Shown: positions 7,625-16,763 of the stretch, piece by piece
Numbering within the stretch: position 1 is the first letter of the stretch
Layout of the letters: each line of letters begins with the position of its first letter
Assembly (NCBI GenBank): GCA_026419195.1
Contig: JANZZV010000013.1
Span: 1-54,017 of the forward strand
From: Fervidobacterium sp.
GTDB lineage: Bacteria > Thermotogota > Thermotogae > Thermotogales > Fervidobacteriaceae
Length of the DNA: 54,017 nucleotides
Direction: 5' to 3'
The notes under the pieces: generated by a model
Seen by the model: the letters and a program-made list of their open reading frames with translations, nothing else
The model's database searches: none
Told to the model about the DNA's origin: nothing
Position numbers and translations under genes: made by a program

Positions 7625-8551
7625 ATGAGATACATAAAACTCGGTGGTGTAATTGACGTACCTGTGATAGGGTTAGGGTGTATGAGAATATGGAATAAAA
7701 CCTTGAAAGATGTTGTAAAGCTTGTGGAAACAGCCTATGATCTTGGAATAAATTTCTATGACCATGCTGACATATACGGTGAAGGACTGTCAGAAAAGAT
7801 ATTTGCTCAGGCACTCAAGCAACTGGACATTCCCCGGGAAAAGGTAATTATTCAAACAAAGTGTGGTATAAGGAATGCATTTTACGATCTTTCAAAAGAA
7901 CACATTATACAGTCTGTCGAAAATAGTCTTAAAAGGTTAGAAACAGATTACATAGACATTCTGCTTCTGCATCGGCCAGATACACTTATGGAACCTGAAG
8001 AGATTGGAGAGGCTTTTTCTTATCTTCATTCGAAAGGGATGGTAAAATATTTTGGTGTAAGCAATTTTAATCCTATGCAGATAGAATTATTGAAAAGTGG
8101 TGTTAGTTACAAGATACTGGCTAATCAATTACAATTGAGTTTAACTAACTCTGGGATGATTGATTTTGGATTGTTTACAAATACAAAGTTTCCCCAGTCG
8201 ATAAATAGAGATGGTAGCGTGTTAGAATACTGTAGAATGAATGATATAACAATTCAAGCTTGGTCGCCATTTCAATATGGGGATGAATCTGGAAATATAA
8301 AGGGTACATTTATAGATAATCCAAATTTTCAACGACTCAACGAAAGAATGAAAGAAATATCTGAAAAATATGGAGTTTCGAAAGAGGCTATAGCCACAGC
8401 CTGGATAATCAGACACCCTGCGAATATTCAAGTCATTGTAGGTACAACCGATTCAGAAAGACTTACAAAAATCTCGGAAGCTTCAAATGTATACTTAACA
8501 AAAGAAGAGTGGTATGGACTGTACATATCGGCTGGGAATATGATACCTTGA
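7625..8551 (+). CDS. Aldo/keto reductase (YdhF-like)
   Basis: A 308-residue (beta/alpha)8 NADPH-dependent oxidoreductase. The catalytic tetrad is visible: Asp46 and Tyr51 in FYDHADIYG, Lys79 in QTKCG and His116 in LLLHRPD. The YFGVSNFNP segment and NQLQLSL are family hallmarks, and the IVGTTDSERL near the end binds the cofactor adenosine phosphate. The order and TNSGMIDFG region most resemble E. coli YdhF. Physiological substrate unknown. It lies 24 bp before the PotD-like gene and shares its promoter, but the functional link is unclear. Confidence 0.9.
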   Translation: MRYIKLGGVIDVPVIGLGCMRIWNKTLKDVVKLVETAYDLGINFYDHADIYGEGLSEKIFAQALKQLDIPREKVIIQTKCGIRNAFYDLSKEHIIQSVENSLKRLETDYIDILLLHRPDTLMEPEEIGEAFSYLHSKGMVKYFGVSNFNPMQIELLKSGVSYKILANQLQLSLTNSGMIDFGLFTNTKFPQSINRDGSVLEYCRMNDITIQAWSPFQYGDESGNIKGTFIDNPNFQRLNERMKEISEKYGVSKEAIATAWIIRHPANIQVIVGTTDSERLTKISEASNVYLTKEEWYGLYISAGNMIP

Positions 8552-8575
8552 TAATATAGGAAAGGAGGAATATAC

Positions 8576-9610
8576 GTGAAAACTCAGAAGAAATTTATAT
8601 ATGTGGGTGGTCTGTTTAGTGTTATTTTTCTGCTTTTTTTCTTGTTTGATTGTGCCAAACAAAACACACTTCATATTTACAATTGGGCAGATTACATCCC
8701 GCAAGAAGTTATTAAAGAATTTGAAAGGGAATATAATTGCAAAGTTATTTACGACACTTACTCTTCTAACGAAGAGATGTACTCAAAAATAAAACAAGGT
8801 GGTTCTGGATACGACATAGTTTTTCCTTCAGGTGATCACGTTAAAATGATGATTAATGACGGTATACTTGAGAAATTGGACTTGAGTAAAATACCAAATT
8901 TCAAAAACATAGATCCTATGGTTTTGGAAAAGACAACTTTTGACCCAGAGCACAAGTATTCTGTACCATATATGATGGGAACGACAGGGATTATAGTTAA
9001 TAAAAAGCTTGTCAAGAATTACGAAAAATCCTGGAGTATTTATGAGAGAACAGACTTGAAAGATAAGATGACGTTGTTGGACGATATGAGAGAGGTCTTT
9101 GGTGCTGCTCTTAAATACCTTGGTTATTCAGTTAATTCGACTGATCCTGAGCAGATAGAAAAAGCAAAGCAAATTATTCTGAATTGGAAAAAGAATATCT
9201 TGAAATTTGACGCAACTACTTATGCTCAAGGTATTGTAAATGGTGAATTTGCCGTGGTTCACGGTTATCCAGAAAATGTCTTTCAGTTGATTCCTGAGGA
9301 AGAAAGAGAGAATTTTGAATTCTTTATACCAAAAGAAGGTAGTACTCTTTGGATAGATAGTATGGTGATATTGAAAGATTCAAAGAACAAAGAACTTGCT
9401 TATAAGTTTATAGATTTCATCCTTAGACCAGAGGTAGCTGGAAAAATTTCCGATTTTCTAATGATACCTTCACCTGTAATAGGGGCATCGAAGTACGTAA
9501 AATCTACGTTATCCTACCAGATTTCTGATCTCAAGAATTGCGAAATTATTGATTATTTAGGCGAAAAAATTGATTTGTATAACAAAGCGTGGGAAGAAAT
9601 AATTAAATAA
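8576..9610 (+). CDS. potD: Polyamine-type ABC transporter substrate-binding lipoprotein (PotD-like)
   Basis: A 344-residue extracytoplasmic solute-binding protein. The N-terminus has a Lys-rich start, a hydrophobic stretch and a probable lipoprotein cysteine at 26 (LFDCAKQ). The mature part begins LHIYNWADYIPQEVIKEF, the classic PotD/PotF opening, and contains GYDIVFPSGD and LWIDSMVILKDSKN, so spermidine or putrescine is the likely ligand. The GTG start follows a strong aaggaggaa site. Permease and ATPase genes are not adjacent, so it must pair with components elsewhere. Placement downstream of an aldo/keto reductase is unusual. Confidence 0.85.
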   Translation: MKTQKKFIYVGGLFSVIFLLFFLFDCAKQNTLHIYNWADYIPQEVIKEFEREYNCKVIYDTYSSNEEMYSKIKQGGSGYDIVFPSGDHVKMMINDGILEKLDLSKIPNFKNIDPMVLEKTTFDPEHKYSVPYMMGTTGIIVNKKLVKNYEKSWSIYERTDLKDKMTLLDDMREVFGAALKYLGYSVNSTDPEQIEKAKQIILNWKKNILKFDATTYAQGIVNGEFAVVHGYPENVFQLIPEEERENFEFFIPKEGSTLWIDSMVILKDSKNKELAYKFIDFILRPEVAGKISDFLMIPSPVIGASKYVKSTLSYQISDLKNCEIIDYLGEKIDLYNKAWEEIIK

Positions 9611-9645
9611 AACAAACCTCGGACTTTCCGAGGTTTGTTTTATTT
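9609..9645. terminator. Bidirectional terminator
   Basis: A 14-bp stem (aaacaaacctcgga with tccgaggtttgttt) and 3-base loop, flanked by A and T runs. It ends the PotD gene on the plus strand and contains the stop codon of the convergent M48 protease gene on the minus strand. Confidence 0.85.
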
Positions 9646-10872
9646 TTCGAGTTTCGATAATTTGTTTATTCTTTCTTCAGGTGCTGGATGACTGTAATAC
9701 CAAGTTTTGTATAAAGGTAACGGACTAAGGCTTGTAAGGTTTTCTTTAATGAGTCTTTTAAGAGCGTTCATCAATGGTTTTGAACTTCCAATAAGTTCAG
9801 CAGAGTATTTATCTGCTTCGTATTCTAATTTTCTATTCATGTAGTTCATAAGCGGTGTTAAAAAGAAAATTATAGAAACAACAAATAACGAGCAGTAGAA
9901 GAATACCGCATAAGGTTGTGATATTCCAGGTTTTGTGGAAGAAAATATTTTGTATAGCTGGTTCATCAAGAAAAGTACGAAGAATTCATACAACGCAAAG
10001 ACAAACATTAGTTTTGGAATATGTCTTTTCTCGTGATGGCCCAATTCATGAGCAATCACAGATAAAATCTCTTCCTTAGGATATGATAGCAAGTTGTCAA
10101 AAAGCACGAGCCTTCTTGATGTACCAAAACCTGTTACATAAGCATTTTGCTTTTTTGTTCGTTTTGAAGCATCCACTACGTATATTTTAGGTATTTTGAC
10201 TTTGGCTTTTTCCAACAAAGTTCTTATTTTGTCTTTTAATTCAATATCTTCAAGTTCCTTGAACTTGTTAAATAGTGGCGCAATAAGAACTGGTGATATG
10301 TATGAATAAAAAAAGGTAACTGCTATTCCAAATATAGATGCTTGCCACCACCATGTTTCAAATTTTATCAAAAACCACATTAAAATTAAAATAATAGGTG
10401 TACCAAATGTTACAGTAAGAACTAGAGATTTTAGTATGTCTATGAGGAATGTTTTTGGTGTGGTTGTATTAAAGCCGTATTTTTGTTCTAAAACGAATGT
10501 TGAATAAATATCAAATGGCATGTCTATGATAAACTGGATAATACCGAGCACTCCAAAGAAGAGCAAGCTTTGGATAAAAATGTTTTCTGAAATGTTTTTT
10601 GCTATATTCTCAAGTTCTGGTACGCCTTTTAAAATTAACCATAGTAGTACGAGTAAATTTACAGCTGTCGATAAAATCGACATTAGCATCTTATCTTTCG
10701 TGTAATTTTTATTTTTTTCAAAAATTTCCAGATCAATAACATCTGAAAAAACTTCAGGAATTTTTACTTTGCGATTTGTTGAATAAACAAGGTTAGCTAT
10801 GGACAGTACTATAGTCCAAAGGTTTTTTATCAACACAAGTACAATTAGGATATTTAACAAACTGTTGTTCAA
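9640..10872 (-). CDS. M48 (Ste24/CaaX-protease-like) membrane zinc metallopeptidase
   Basis: 410 residues with several membrane segments (about 5-28, 62-82, 98-116, 147-168, 178-200, and two after the active site). The zinc site is HELGHH at 275-280 (His275, Glu276, His279) with the third ligand Glu350 in EYEAD. The order and length match subfamily M48A (Ste24-like) rather than the shorter HtpX. It probably cleaves membrane or misfolded proteins; prenylated substrates are not expected in bacteria. Start is TTG at 10872 after a gggggag site, overlapping the methyltransferase stop as TTGA. It is the last gene of the long minus-strand train. Confidence 0.88.
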   Translation of the reverse strand: MNNSLLNILIVLVLIKNLWTIVLSIANLVYSTNRKVKIPEVFSDVIDLEIFEKNKNYTKDKMLMSILSTAVNLLVLLWLILKGVPELENIAKNISENIFIQSLLFFGVLGIIQFIIDMPFDIYSTFVLEQKYGFNTTTPKTFLIDILKSLVLTVTFGTPIILILMWFLIKFETWWWQASIFGIAVTFFYSYISPVLIAPLFNKFKELEDIELKDKIRTLLEKAKVKIPKIYVVDASKRTKKQNAYVTGFGTSRRLVLFDNLLSYPKEEILSVIAHELGHHEKRHIPKLMFVFALYEFFVLFLMNQLYKIFSSTKPGISQPYAVFFYCSLFVVSIIFFLTPLMNYMNRKLEYEADKYSAELIGSSKPLMNALKRLIKENLTSLSPLPLYKTWYYSHPAPEERINKLSKLEK

Positions 10873-11621
10873 AGAGACTCCCCCACTCTCACTCTAAGTG
10901 TGAAAAGTAAATGTTCGGCTTCTTTGAGAAAGTATTTTCCATATCTTTCATTTAGGTGAGAATTTTTGAAAATTGCCAGTCCAGTAAGTTCTAAAACTTC
11001 CATTTTGTATCTTTCAGCTAGTTGTCTTATATCTTCCTCATCGAATGCTCTTGATATGAAGTAACCGTATTTGGAGCCTATTGGTAATTTTTGATTACTT
11101 TTTAAATAAATAAAATCCTTCCATTCACCGTAAGTAACGACGTCTTTTAGGTAACTATAGTAATTGTCCACCGTACCAAACACTAATGTACCATATTTTG
11201 AAAAATGTAATATCTTTCTCATGACGATATCGTAATCTTTTACGTAACTAAGCACATCGCCAAGTAAAAGAATTACATCATATTTTCCAATCTCGATGAC
11301 GTTTTCTATAGTATCGTTTATGAACAAACAATTATGCGAAACACTTTTGAGTTTTTCTTCTGCTATCTTCATCATGTTTTGTGCCGGTTCAACTAAAGTT
11401 ACATGTGCACCTCTTTCTACAACCCATCTAGCCCAGTTTCCTGTACCAGACCCAATGTCGAGTACTTTCAAATTCACAAAGTTGCTTACGTATTTTTCCA
11501 TAATTGTCTTAATATGCTCTTGTGAACACTTCCAATATTCATCGTTGTACATACTGTCATAATCGTGTGCTATGTCGTTGTAATAATGATATGAATTCTT
11601 GTACAGCTTTGACATATCCAA
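10869..11621 (-). CDS. Class I SAM-dependent methyltransferase
   Basis: The 250-residue protein has the SAM-binding motif I VLDIGSGTGNWA, an acidic motif II end (VTLVEP) and YDVILLLGDVL for motif IV. The N-terminal YNDIAHDYDSMY is typical of small-molecule methyltransferases of the UbiE-like type, but the substrate cannot be inferred. The TTG at 11621 fits the partial gagagg site 5 bases upstream; an ATG two codons later (11615) is the alternative. It overlaps the M48 gene by 4 bp, so the two are translationally coupled. Confidence 0.85.
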   Translation of the reverse strand: MDMSKLYKNSYHYYNDIAHDYDSMYNDEYWKCSQEHIKTIMEKYVSNFVNLKVLDIGSGTGNWARWVVERGAHVTLVEPAQNMMKIAEEKLKSVSHNCLFINDTIENVIEIGKYDVILLLGDVLSYVKDYDIVMRKILHFSKYGTLVFGTVDNYYSYLKDVVTYGEWKDFIYLKSNQKLPIGSKYGYFISRAFDEEDIRQLAERYKMEVLELTGLAIFKNSHLNERYGKYFLKEAEHLLFTLRVRVGESL

Positions 11622-11648
11622 GGTTGCCTCTCTTATACTTGCTTTAGC

Positions 11649-12956
11649 TTAAGTAGAAAATTCTATAATCTTTTCTACTTCCTTTTCATCGCATAGTTTT
11701 TTGAACAAACTGTCTACTTTTGCATTAGTTCCAATTACGAGAGGTTTAGCTATACTTTCGTTTAAAGTCTTTTCTAAAGCATCAATAGGTTTTCTTAAAT
11801 CAACATTGATTACAAAATACCCGTCTTCAGTTATCGCAATTACGGAATATTTGGGCATTATTTGTAATAAGAAGAATATTAATTTTTCGTCTTCTTGAAA
11901 TTCTAAAAGGTCTATTTGTTTTCTTAACATAATGTTCTCGATAAAGAATGCCAAAGCTATCTTTTCTTTTGGTTCTAAATAATTGTACCGTACAAGTTCT
12001 TTATTTTTTAATATTTCTTTTATCAATTCTTCATCTTCTATCTCATTGTAAGCCACTGTTGAAAAGGTGCTTTCTTTTAGTTTTCTTGCAAGGTCGTTTG
12101 TAAGTTTTCTAAGAGCAACTATTTCCCCAGATAATTCACATATTCTATTTCCAGACTTTTTCAAATCTACCAAGCTTGTGGGAAGATTACCCGATAATCC
12201 GACAATTATGTTTGGATTTAGGTAGTTAATTATGGCACCAATTATTATTGCAAGGGAATTGTGAGCGTATTTAGAAAGTTTTACGAATCTTTCACCCACT
12301 TTGTCTAAAACTTCGTAGTCAAACTGTGGACTTATGAATCTTTCAAACGTCATATGGTCAAATTTTTCGGAAGCAAAAAGTTCAGACAAAACCCTATGAA
12401 TTGTTGCGTCGTATTTCATGGTATGGTAAAATGCCTTGAGTGCAAACATTCGTCTATCATGTAGTTGAACATCACCACACAAATCAAGTGATTTTATAAC
12501 TTTATTGTAATCGGCTGGATCACAGATGACAACAACATTTCTATGATTTTTAGCAGCAGCTCTTAACAATGCGACACCACCTATGTCGATGTTTTCTATA
12601 AGTATATCTTCATCTCTCGTTTTCTTCTGTACTTCATCAAATGGATAGAGATTAACCACTACCATGTCGATGGGGTCAATTTGATTTGTCTCAAGTTCTT
12701 TGATATGTGTTTTATCACCTAAGTCAGCAAGTATTCCACCAAATATTTTTGGATGTAGGGTTTTCACTCTACCGCCAAGTATTTCTGGAAAGTTTGTCAC
12801 TTCTGAAACTTGTTTAACTGGGATACTGTTTTCTGCCAAAAGCTTGGCTGTTCCACCTGTAGTTATTATTTCTATACCCCTGTTAACCAACTCTTTTGCA
12901 AATTCAACGATACCAGTCTTATCAGATACGCTTATGAGTGCCCTTTTAATGTTCAT
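11649..12956 (-). CDS. purH: PurH-like protein: intact IMP cyclohydrolase domain, unrecognisable AICAR transformylase half
   Basis: Residues 1-200 are a clear IMP cyclohydrolase (MGS-fold) domain: ALISVSDKTG, KTLHPKIFGG (65-74), VNLYPF and ENIDIGGVALLRAAAKN (121-137). Bifunctional PurH then has an AICAR transformylase domain with RYGENPH and a catalytic Lys-His in KHxNPCG (KHQSPCG in T. maritima, as I recall it). Neither motif occurs here. The remaining ~235 residues are helix-rich, with only a faint echo of the end of PurH (SVIAITEDGYFV). Either the transformylase domain has decayed, or it has been replaced. IMP cyclohydrolase activity is likely; the formyl transfer must then be done by another enzyme. 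The ATG follows ggggga. Confidence 0.82.
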   Translation of the reverse strand: MNIKRALISVSDKTGIVEFAKELVNRGIEIITTGGTAKLLAENSIPVKQVSEVTNFPEILGGRVKTLHPKIFGGILADLGDKTHIKELETNQIDPIDMVVVNLYPFDEVQKKTRDEDILIENIDIGGVALLRAAAKNHRNVVVICDPADYNKVIKSLDLCGDVQLHDRRMFALKAFYHTMKYDATIHRVLSELFASEKFDHMTFERFISPQFDYEVLDKVGERFVKLSKYAHNSLAIIIGAIINYLNPNIIVGLSGNLPTSLVDLKKSGNRICELSGEIVALRKLTNDLARKLKESTFSTVAYNEIEDEELIKEILKNKELVRYNYLEPKEKIALAFFIENIMLRKQIDLLEFQEDEKLIFFLLQIMPKYSVIAITEDGYFVINVDLRKPIDALEKTLNESIAKPLVIGTNAKVDSLFKKLCDEKEVEKIIEFST

Positions 12957-12998
12957 TCTAATTCCCCCACACTCATCGTTTTTTTGTCTATTTATTTA

Positions 12999-13643
12999 TT
13001 ACCATTCGATAATCTTGCCAGTATAATCAAGAAATATACCTGTTTTGTTTACTGTCTTTGCAATTTTAATTATACCTTCCGCCGATTCTTCTGGCAATAT
13101 TGGAGCATTCATACCTCCCATGTCTGTCTTAACCCATCCTGGATGGATAGATATAACATACATGTCTTTCAACCTATGGGCAAGTAACTTGGTAACCATA
13201 TTTAACGCCGCCTTTGATATTGAATATGGAATCGATGTTGTTCCTCCAGTGTTTGCGATACTACCGAGAATACTTGATACGTTTATTATCTTTGTTCCTT
13301 GTTTGATTTTACCAGCCTTATAAAGTTCTTGCACAATGATATACGGTCCTAAGGTATTAACTTTGAAAGATAGCAAAAGTCCTTCTTCTGTAACATCTGG
13401 AAAACGCTCTTCAATAAGTATTCCAGCGTTATTTATTAAAATATCGACTGGTTTATCGATATTTCGCACGAACTCTTCTATAGACACAGGATTAGAGGTA
13501 TCAAGCTTTAGAACTCTCAACTTAGGATGTTGCAATGGCATTGAACTTCTTATACCCACTGTTACCTCTTCATTCTCTTTAATCAGTTCCTTCACGATTG
13601 CTAAACCAATACCTCTATTTGCACCAGTAACTACCCAGTGCAT
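12999..13643 (-). CDS. Short-chain dehydrogenase/reductase
   Basis: A 214-residue NAD(P)-dependent SDR with TGANRGIG at the N-terminus, NNAG at ~72-75, a catalytic Ser in INVSSI, and YSISK with Tyr and Lys of the active site. After it comes HPGWVKTDMGG, typical of the carbonyl reductase/YciK-like group. VGIRSS after the second strand, with an Arg, suggests NADPH preference. Substrate unknown. A perfect ggaggtga site precedes the ATG. It sits 21 bp downstream of the SurA-like gene and 42 bp upstream of purH. Confidence 0.9.
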   Translation of the reverse strand: MHWVVTGANRGIGLAIVKELIKENEEVTVGIRSSMPLQHPKLRVLKLDTSNPVSIEEFVRNIDKPVDILINNAGILIEERFPDVTEEGLLLSFKVNTLGPYIIVQELYKAGKIKQGTKIINVSSILGSIANTGGTTSIPYSISKAALNMVTKLLAHRLKDMYVISIHPGWVKTDMGGMNAPILPEESAEGIIKIAKTVNKTGIFLDYTGKIIEW

Positions 13644-13664
13644 AAATTCACCTCCGTGATGGTG

Positions 13665-14960
13665 TTAATGTCTTTCGAATTTGTAATTCGGCTGTTCCTT
13701 TATTATATTATTATAGTACTCTTCAGCATGGTCGTCTTCAAGAGCTTTATACATGTAATATAGATATTCCATAGCTTTCAGTCTTATATCCTTATTAGAG
13801 GAGTTTGAAAGTTCCTCAAGTTCACTAAGGTTGTTGTATATGTATTGAAGCACGTTCATAATTTCTTCCTGTTCGATGTATTCGAGAAGTATCTTAGAAA
13901 GTTCAACATTATATTCTAATTTTACTCTTTCTGAATTATCAAACTGTCTCATACGAGAAAGTACCGAGAAAGTCTTATAACCCATATTGTACAACTTTGA
14001 GACGGCAGACTGATACTCTGCCCTAAACTCTTCATTGCTTTTTGAATCTTCTATAGCAGTTACTATACCCGCGATAAGCCAACTGTTGTTTGTTATAACT
14101 GCTTTATTCGCGCTAAAAACTTTTGGAGAATATTCATTAAAAATCTTTTTTGGATCTTTTCCATTAACGAAATCTAACCAAATCAAGTAGGCATCAGAAG
14201 TGTTAACTTTGATGTTTTCAGATTTGATTTTGGCATCTATGTAAGACTTGAGTTTCTCTTTCCCAATTTTATCTGCAACTTCTGAGTAGTTTGGCCACGA
14301 TTTGAACTTTTCGAAAGTCGATAAATCGTTATGATTTCTCACAAAGAAAACATAGTTACCTCTTTCTGTGTATTGTATCCTTATGTTGTTCTCATATTTT
14401 CCAAATAACACATCCAAAAATAATTCGTTTGTCTCTGATTTTTTCAATCCGTCGTATGAATCACTTTGAACATCTTCAGTTGACTCAATTGCTTTTTGGA
14501 ATCCTTCTTTTAAAGCTTTTTCGTAGAATTTTTGTGCTTCTTCTTGTGTTTCAAAGATAGCATAATCAATATCCACGTACTCTTCTTCCATTAGTTGTTC
14601 CCTGTTATCAGTATAATATTTTTTCAAATCATCTTCTGTAACAAAAGAGTATTTCTTAACAAATTCATCCGAGGCAAGCTTCTCAACACTAGCTAAATAT
14701 CCTATAACTCGCTCTCTCAAAAAATCGTTTAGTATGTAGGCTTTGACGTAAGGTTCTTCGAATAGTTCATCAAAGCTTCCGTAATAAGACAAATAATGTT
14801 CGTATACTTCCATTACCTCTTCCTCGTAAACTTGGGTACCTTCGATGGATTTCCCACTTTTTTCCAAAAAGGCAACAGTTTTTGACTCTCCAAAAAGGCT
14901 TGTTACTGCAATTAAGCTCATGAGAACGGCAAAGGATAATAGCCGCGATATCTTTACCAT
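13665..14960 (-). CDS. Exported SurA-like periplasmic chaperone paralogue
   Basis: 431 residues with an N-terminal signal peptide (hydrophobic LLSFAVLMSLIAVTSLF, cleavage probably after FG). An N-terminal helical region resembles the SurA chaperone domain (EEPYVKAYILNDFL), followed by a weak parvulin-like stretch around residues 115-215 (YVDIDYAIFETQEEAQKFYE). It is paralogous to the gene just upstream, with the same PY(V/I)K..I..DFL pattern. I see no conserved prolyl isomerase catalytic residues, so chaperone or holdase activity is more likely than catalysis. Start ATG at 14960 follows ggaggtg; an upstream extension is unneeded. Role in outer-sheath (toga) protein handling is an inference. 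Confidence 0.7.
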   Translation of the reverse strand: MVKISRLLSFAVLMSLIAVTSLFGESKTVAFLEKSGKSIEGTQVYEEEVMEVYEHYLSYYGSFDELFEEPYVKAYILNDFLRERVIGYLASVEKLASDEFVKKYSFVTEDDLKKYYTDNREQLMEEEYVDIDYAIFETQEEAQKFYEKALKEGFQKAIESTEDVQSDSYDGLKKSETNELFLDVLFGKYENNIRIQYTERGNYVFFVRNHNDLSTFEKFKSWPNYSEVADKIGKEKLKSYIDAKIKSENIKVNTSDAYLIWLDFVNGKDPKKIFNEYSPKVFSANKAVITNNSWLIAGIVTAIEDSKSNEEFRAEYQSAVSKLYNMGYKTFSVLSRMRQFDNSERVKLEYNVELSKILLEYIEQEEIMNVLQYIYNNLSELEELSNSSNKDIRLKAMEYLYYMYKALEDDHAEEYYNNIIKEQPNYKFERH

Positions 14961-14995
14961 AAAAAACACCTCCAACTTTTTATGAATGAAATTAT

Positions 14996-15015
14996 CCCCC
15001 GCTATAACGCGGGGG
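14996..15015 (-). other. Intercistronic GC-rich hairpin between the SurA-like genes
   Basis: cccccgc-tataac-gcggggg forms a perfect 7-bp GC stem between the stop of the upstream gene and the start of the downstream one. No T-run follows on the minus strand, so it may be an mRNA processing or stability element, or a weak terminator. Confidence 0.6.
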
Positions 15016-15023
15016 CGTAATGT

Positions 15024-16763
15024 TTACTTTTTGTTGTTTTTAGTAGTGGTTGATTTAGAATTTGTTTGGGTGCTTGTTGATTCAGTTACATCGACAGAAG
15101 TTGATGTTGAACTTTTAGTTTCTTTTGCAGCCGCTTCTTTGTTCTTTATCATTTCATCAAGTTCTTTTTCTGCTTTGGTAAAGTCTAAACTATAATCGGG
15201 TTTCAATTCTTTTAGTTTTTGAAGATAACTTTTCGCCGTTTTTGGATCGTCCAAAGCCTTGTTCATATCGTAAAGTTTGTAGTAAGAGTCTGCTCTAATC
15301 TTTATATCAGTTTTTGTTGATTCAGCAAGTTCTGCAAAGCCTTGATAGATTTCAAAGATCTGATTCATTACATAGTACGCTCCGCCAACAGAGAGATATG
15401 GTTTTACCTCATCGTACAACTTTGAATAATACTGAAACGCTATGTCTTTCTTCTCCGGATAATAATTTTTCATTCTTCTGAGTATTTCTCTCGAACTCCC
15501 CTTCGATGTTTCGTAAACGGAATTTACTAGTTTTTTCTCAAATTCTTTCACGTCCGACTTAATTTTTTCAAGAGCTGTATCCGTACTTTCGGCTATTCTA
15601 TCAGCAATCACTAAAAATGCGGTTTTTTGCTCAGCTGGTATATCTGTTCTAACTTCACCTTTATCAGTAAAGAGCATCTCGTACATTTTTTTGTATGCAT
15701 TCATTAAATCTTTGTTTTCAGTAGTAAGTGCAGTATACCAAGCTTTGTAGACGGCATCTCTCAGTTCGAACGAAATCTTTTGCTCATCCTTCCACTTTTT
15801 GAAGTTCTCAGCGAATTTTTTGTTTAACAATTCGTCTCGTATTTCTTTATAAGCACTGCTTTTTGCAAAAGATTCGTATTTATCGACTTTTTGAACGTTT
15901 TTTATGTTGAAAACAAAATAATTTTCGTTGTACGGGATTGAGACTATAGTCGAAGTGGCATCAAAGATCATTTTTTCAATTTCCTCTGGGAATGTTCCTT
16001 TTGTCAATGTGTGTGGGGTAAGATTCACTGACAATTCCGAGGCTGCTTGCGTAATACCTTTTTCAGTAGCAAGTTTAATAAATTTGTTCATTTCTTCTTT
16101 TGTTTTGAAGGTGGCATAATCTACTTCTGCTTTAGTATACTTGTTTATTATATCGTTTTTATTCTTGTTGTAATAGCTTTTGACTTCATTTTCGCTAACT
16201 CCACCGAGTTTTTCTCTAACAGCTGCTAACAGCAATTCTTGTTCTTTTTGTTTTCTGAATTCCTTTTCATAATTTGTTAAACTTCCATATTGTGTTTTTA
16301 TTTGTTTAGATTTGTTGTTGTCCTTTTTTACTTCATTCATTTCACTTTTGACAGCTTCGTCGAGCTTCTTCTTATCTGATTTTATGTTGTTGATTTTTGC
16401 ATAATAAAGCATTGTTTTGTTGTTTAAGAAATCAACAGCTATAAGGGTTTTAATGTACGGTGTTTCGATATATGGATCAAGTTGTGGATTTCCATACATT
16501 GCAAGCAATTCACCGTACTTTTCCTCAATCTCTTCTGAGAATAACCAATAGTTTTCGTCTTTCATAGGCTCGTTGTTGATCGTTAAATATCCAGCTGTTT
16601 CCTCTATCGTCCTTTTGATTTTCTTTGCACCTGGAGTATAGTTGACTGCAAATGCCCAGAGAGCAATACCTGCAACAAATGCAACAGCAATAATCCATAT
16701 GAAGACTTGTTGCCACTTACTTATGGTCCTTCTTATTTTGATATCTTTACTTTCTTTACTCAT
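15024..16763 (-). CDS. Membrane-anchored SurA-like chaperone with Ser/Thr-rich tail
   Basis: 579 residues. A single membrane segment at about 19-41 ([20 protein letters not shown]) follows a basic, cytoplasmic N-terminus, with no cleavage site, so the protein is anchored with the bulk outside. Residues 75-190 resemble the SurA N-terminal chaperone helices, and 215-300 a degenerate parvulin domain ([18 protein letters not shown]). The last ~35 residues are Ser/Thr/Lys low-complexity. This resembles PpiD-type periplasmic folding factors in layout. The ATG overlaps the lysS stop as ATGA, so its translation is coupled to lysyl-tRNA synthetase. Confidence 0.75.
   Translation of the reverse strand: MSKESKDIKIRRTISKWQQVFIWIIAVAFVAGIALWAFAVNYTPGAKKIKRTIEETAGYLTINNEPMKDENYWLFSEEIEEKYGELLAMYGNPQLDPYIETPYIKTLIAVDFLNNKTMLYYAKINNIKSDKKKLDEAVKSEMNEVKKDNNKSKQIKTQYGSLTNYEKEFRKQKEQELLLAAVREKLGGVSENEVKSYYNKNKNDIINKYTKAEVDYATFKTKEEMNKFIKLATEKGITQAASELSVNLTPHTLTKGTFPEEIEKMIFDATSTIVSIPYNENYFVFNIKNVQKVDKYESFAKSSAYKEIRDELLNKKFAENFKKWKDEQKISFELRDAVYKAWYTALTTENKDLMNAYKKMYEMLFTDKGEVRTDIPAEQKTAFLVIADRIAESTDTALEKIKSDVKEFEKKLVNSVYETSKGSSREILRRMKNYYPEKKDIAFQYYSKLYDEVKPYLSVGGAYYVMNQIFEIYQGFAELAESTKTDIKIRADSYYKLYDMNKALDDPKTAKSYLQKLKELKPDYSLDFTKAEKELDEMIKNKEAAAKETKSSTSTSVDVTESTSTQTNSKSTTTKNNKK

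Noticed and set aside
12250-12330. Weak similarity of the PurH C-terminal half to the end of ROK proteins
   Set aside because: Only a few hydrophobic and Asn residues agree; no ROK zinc or sugar motif is present.
12700-13659. Plus-strand frames over purH and the SDR
   Set aside because: Shadows of confirmed minus-strand genes.
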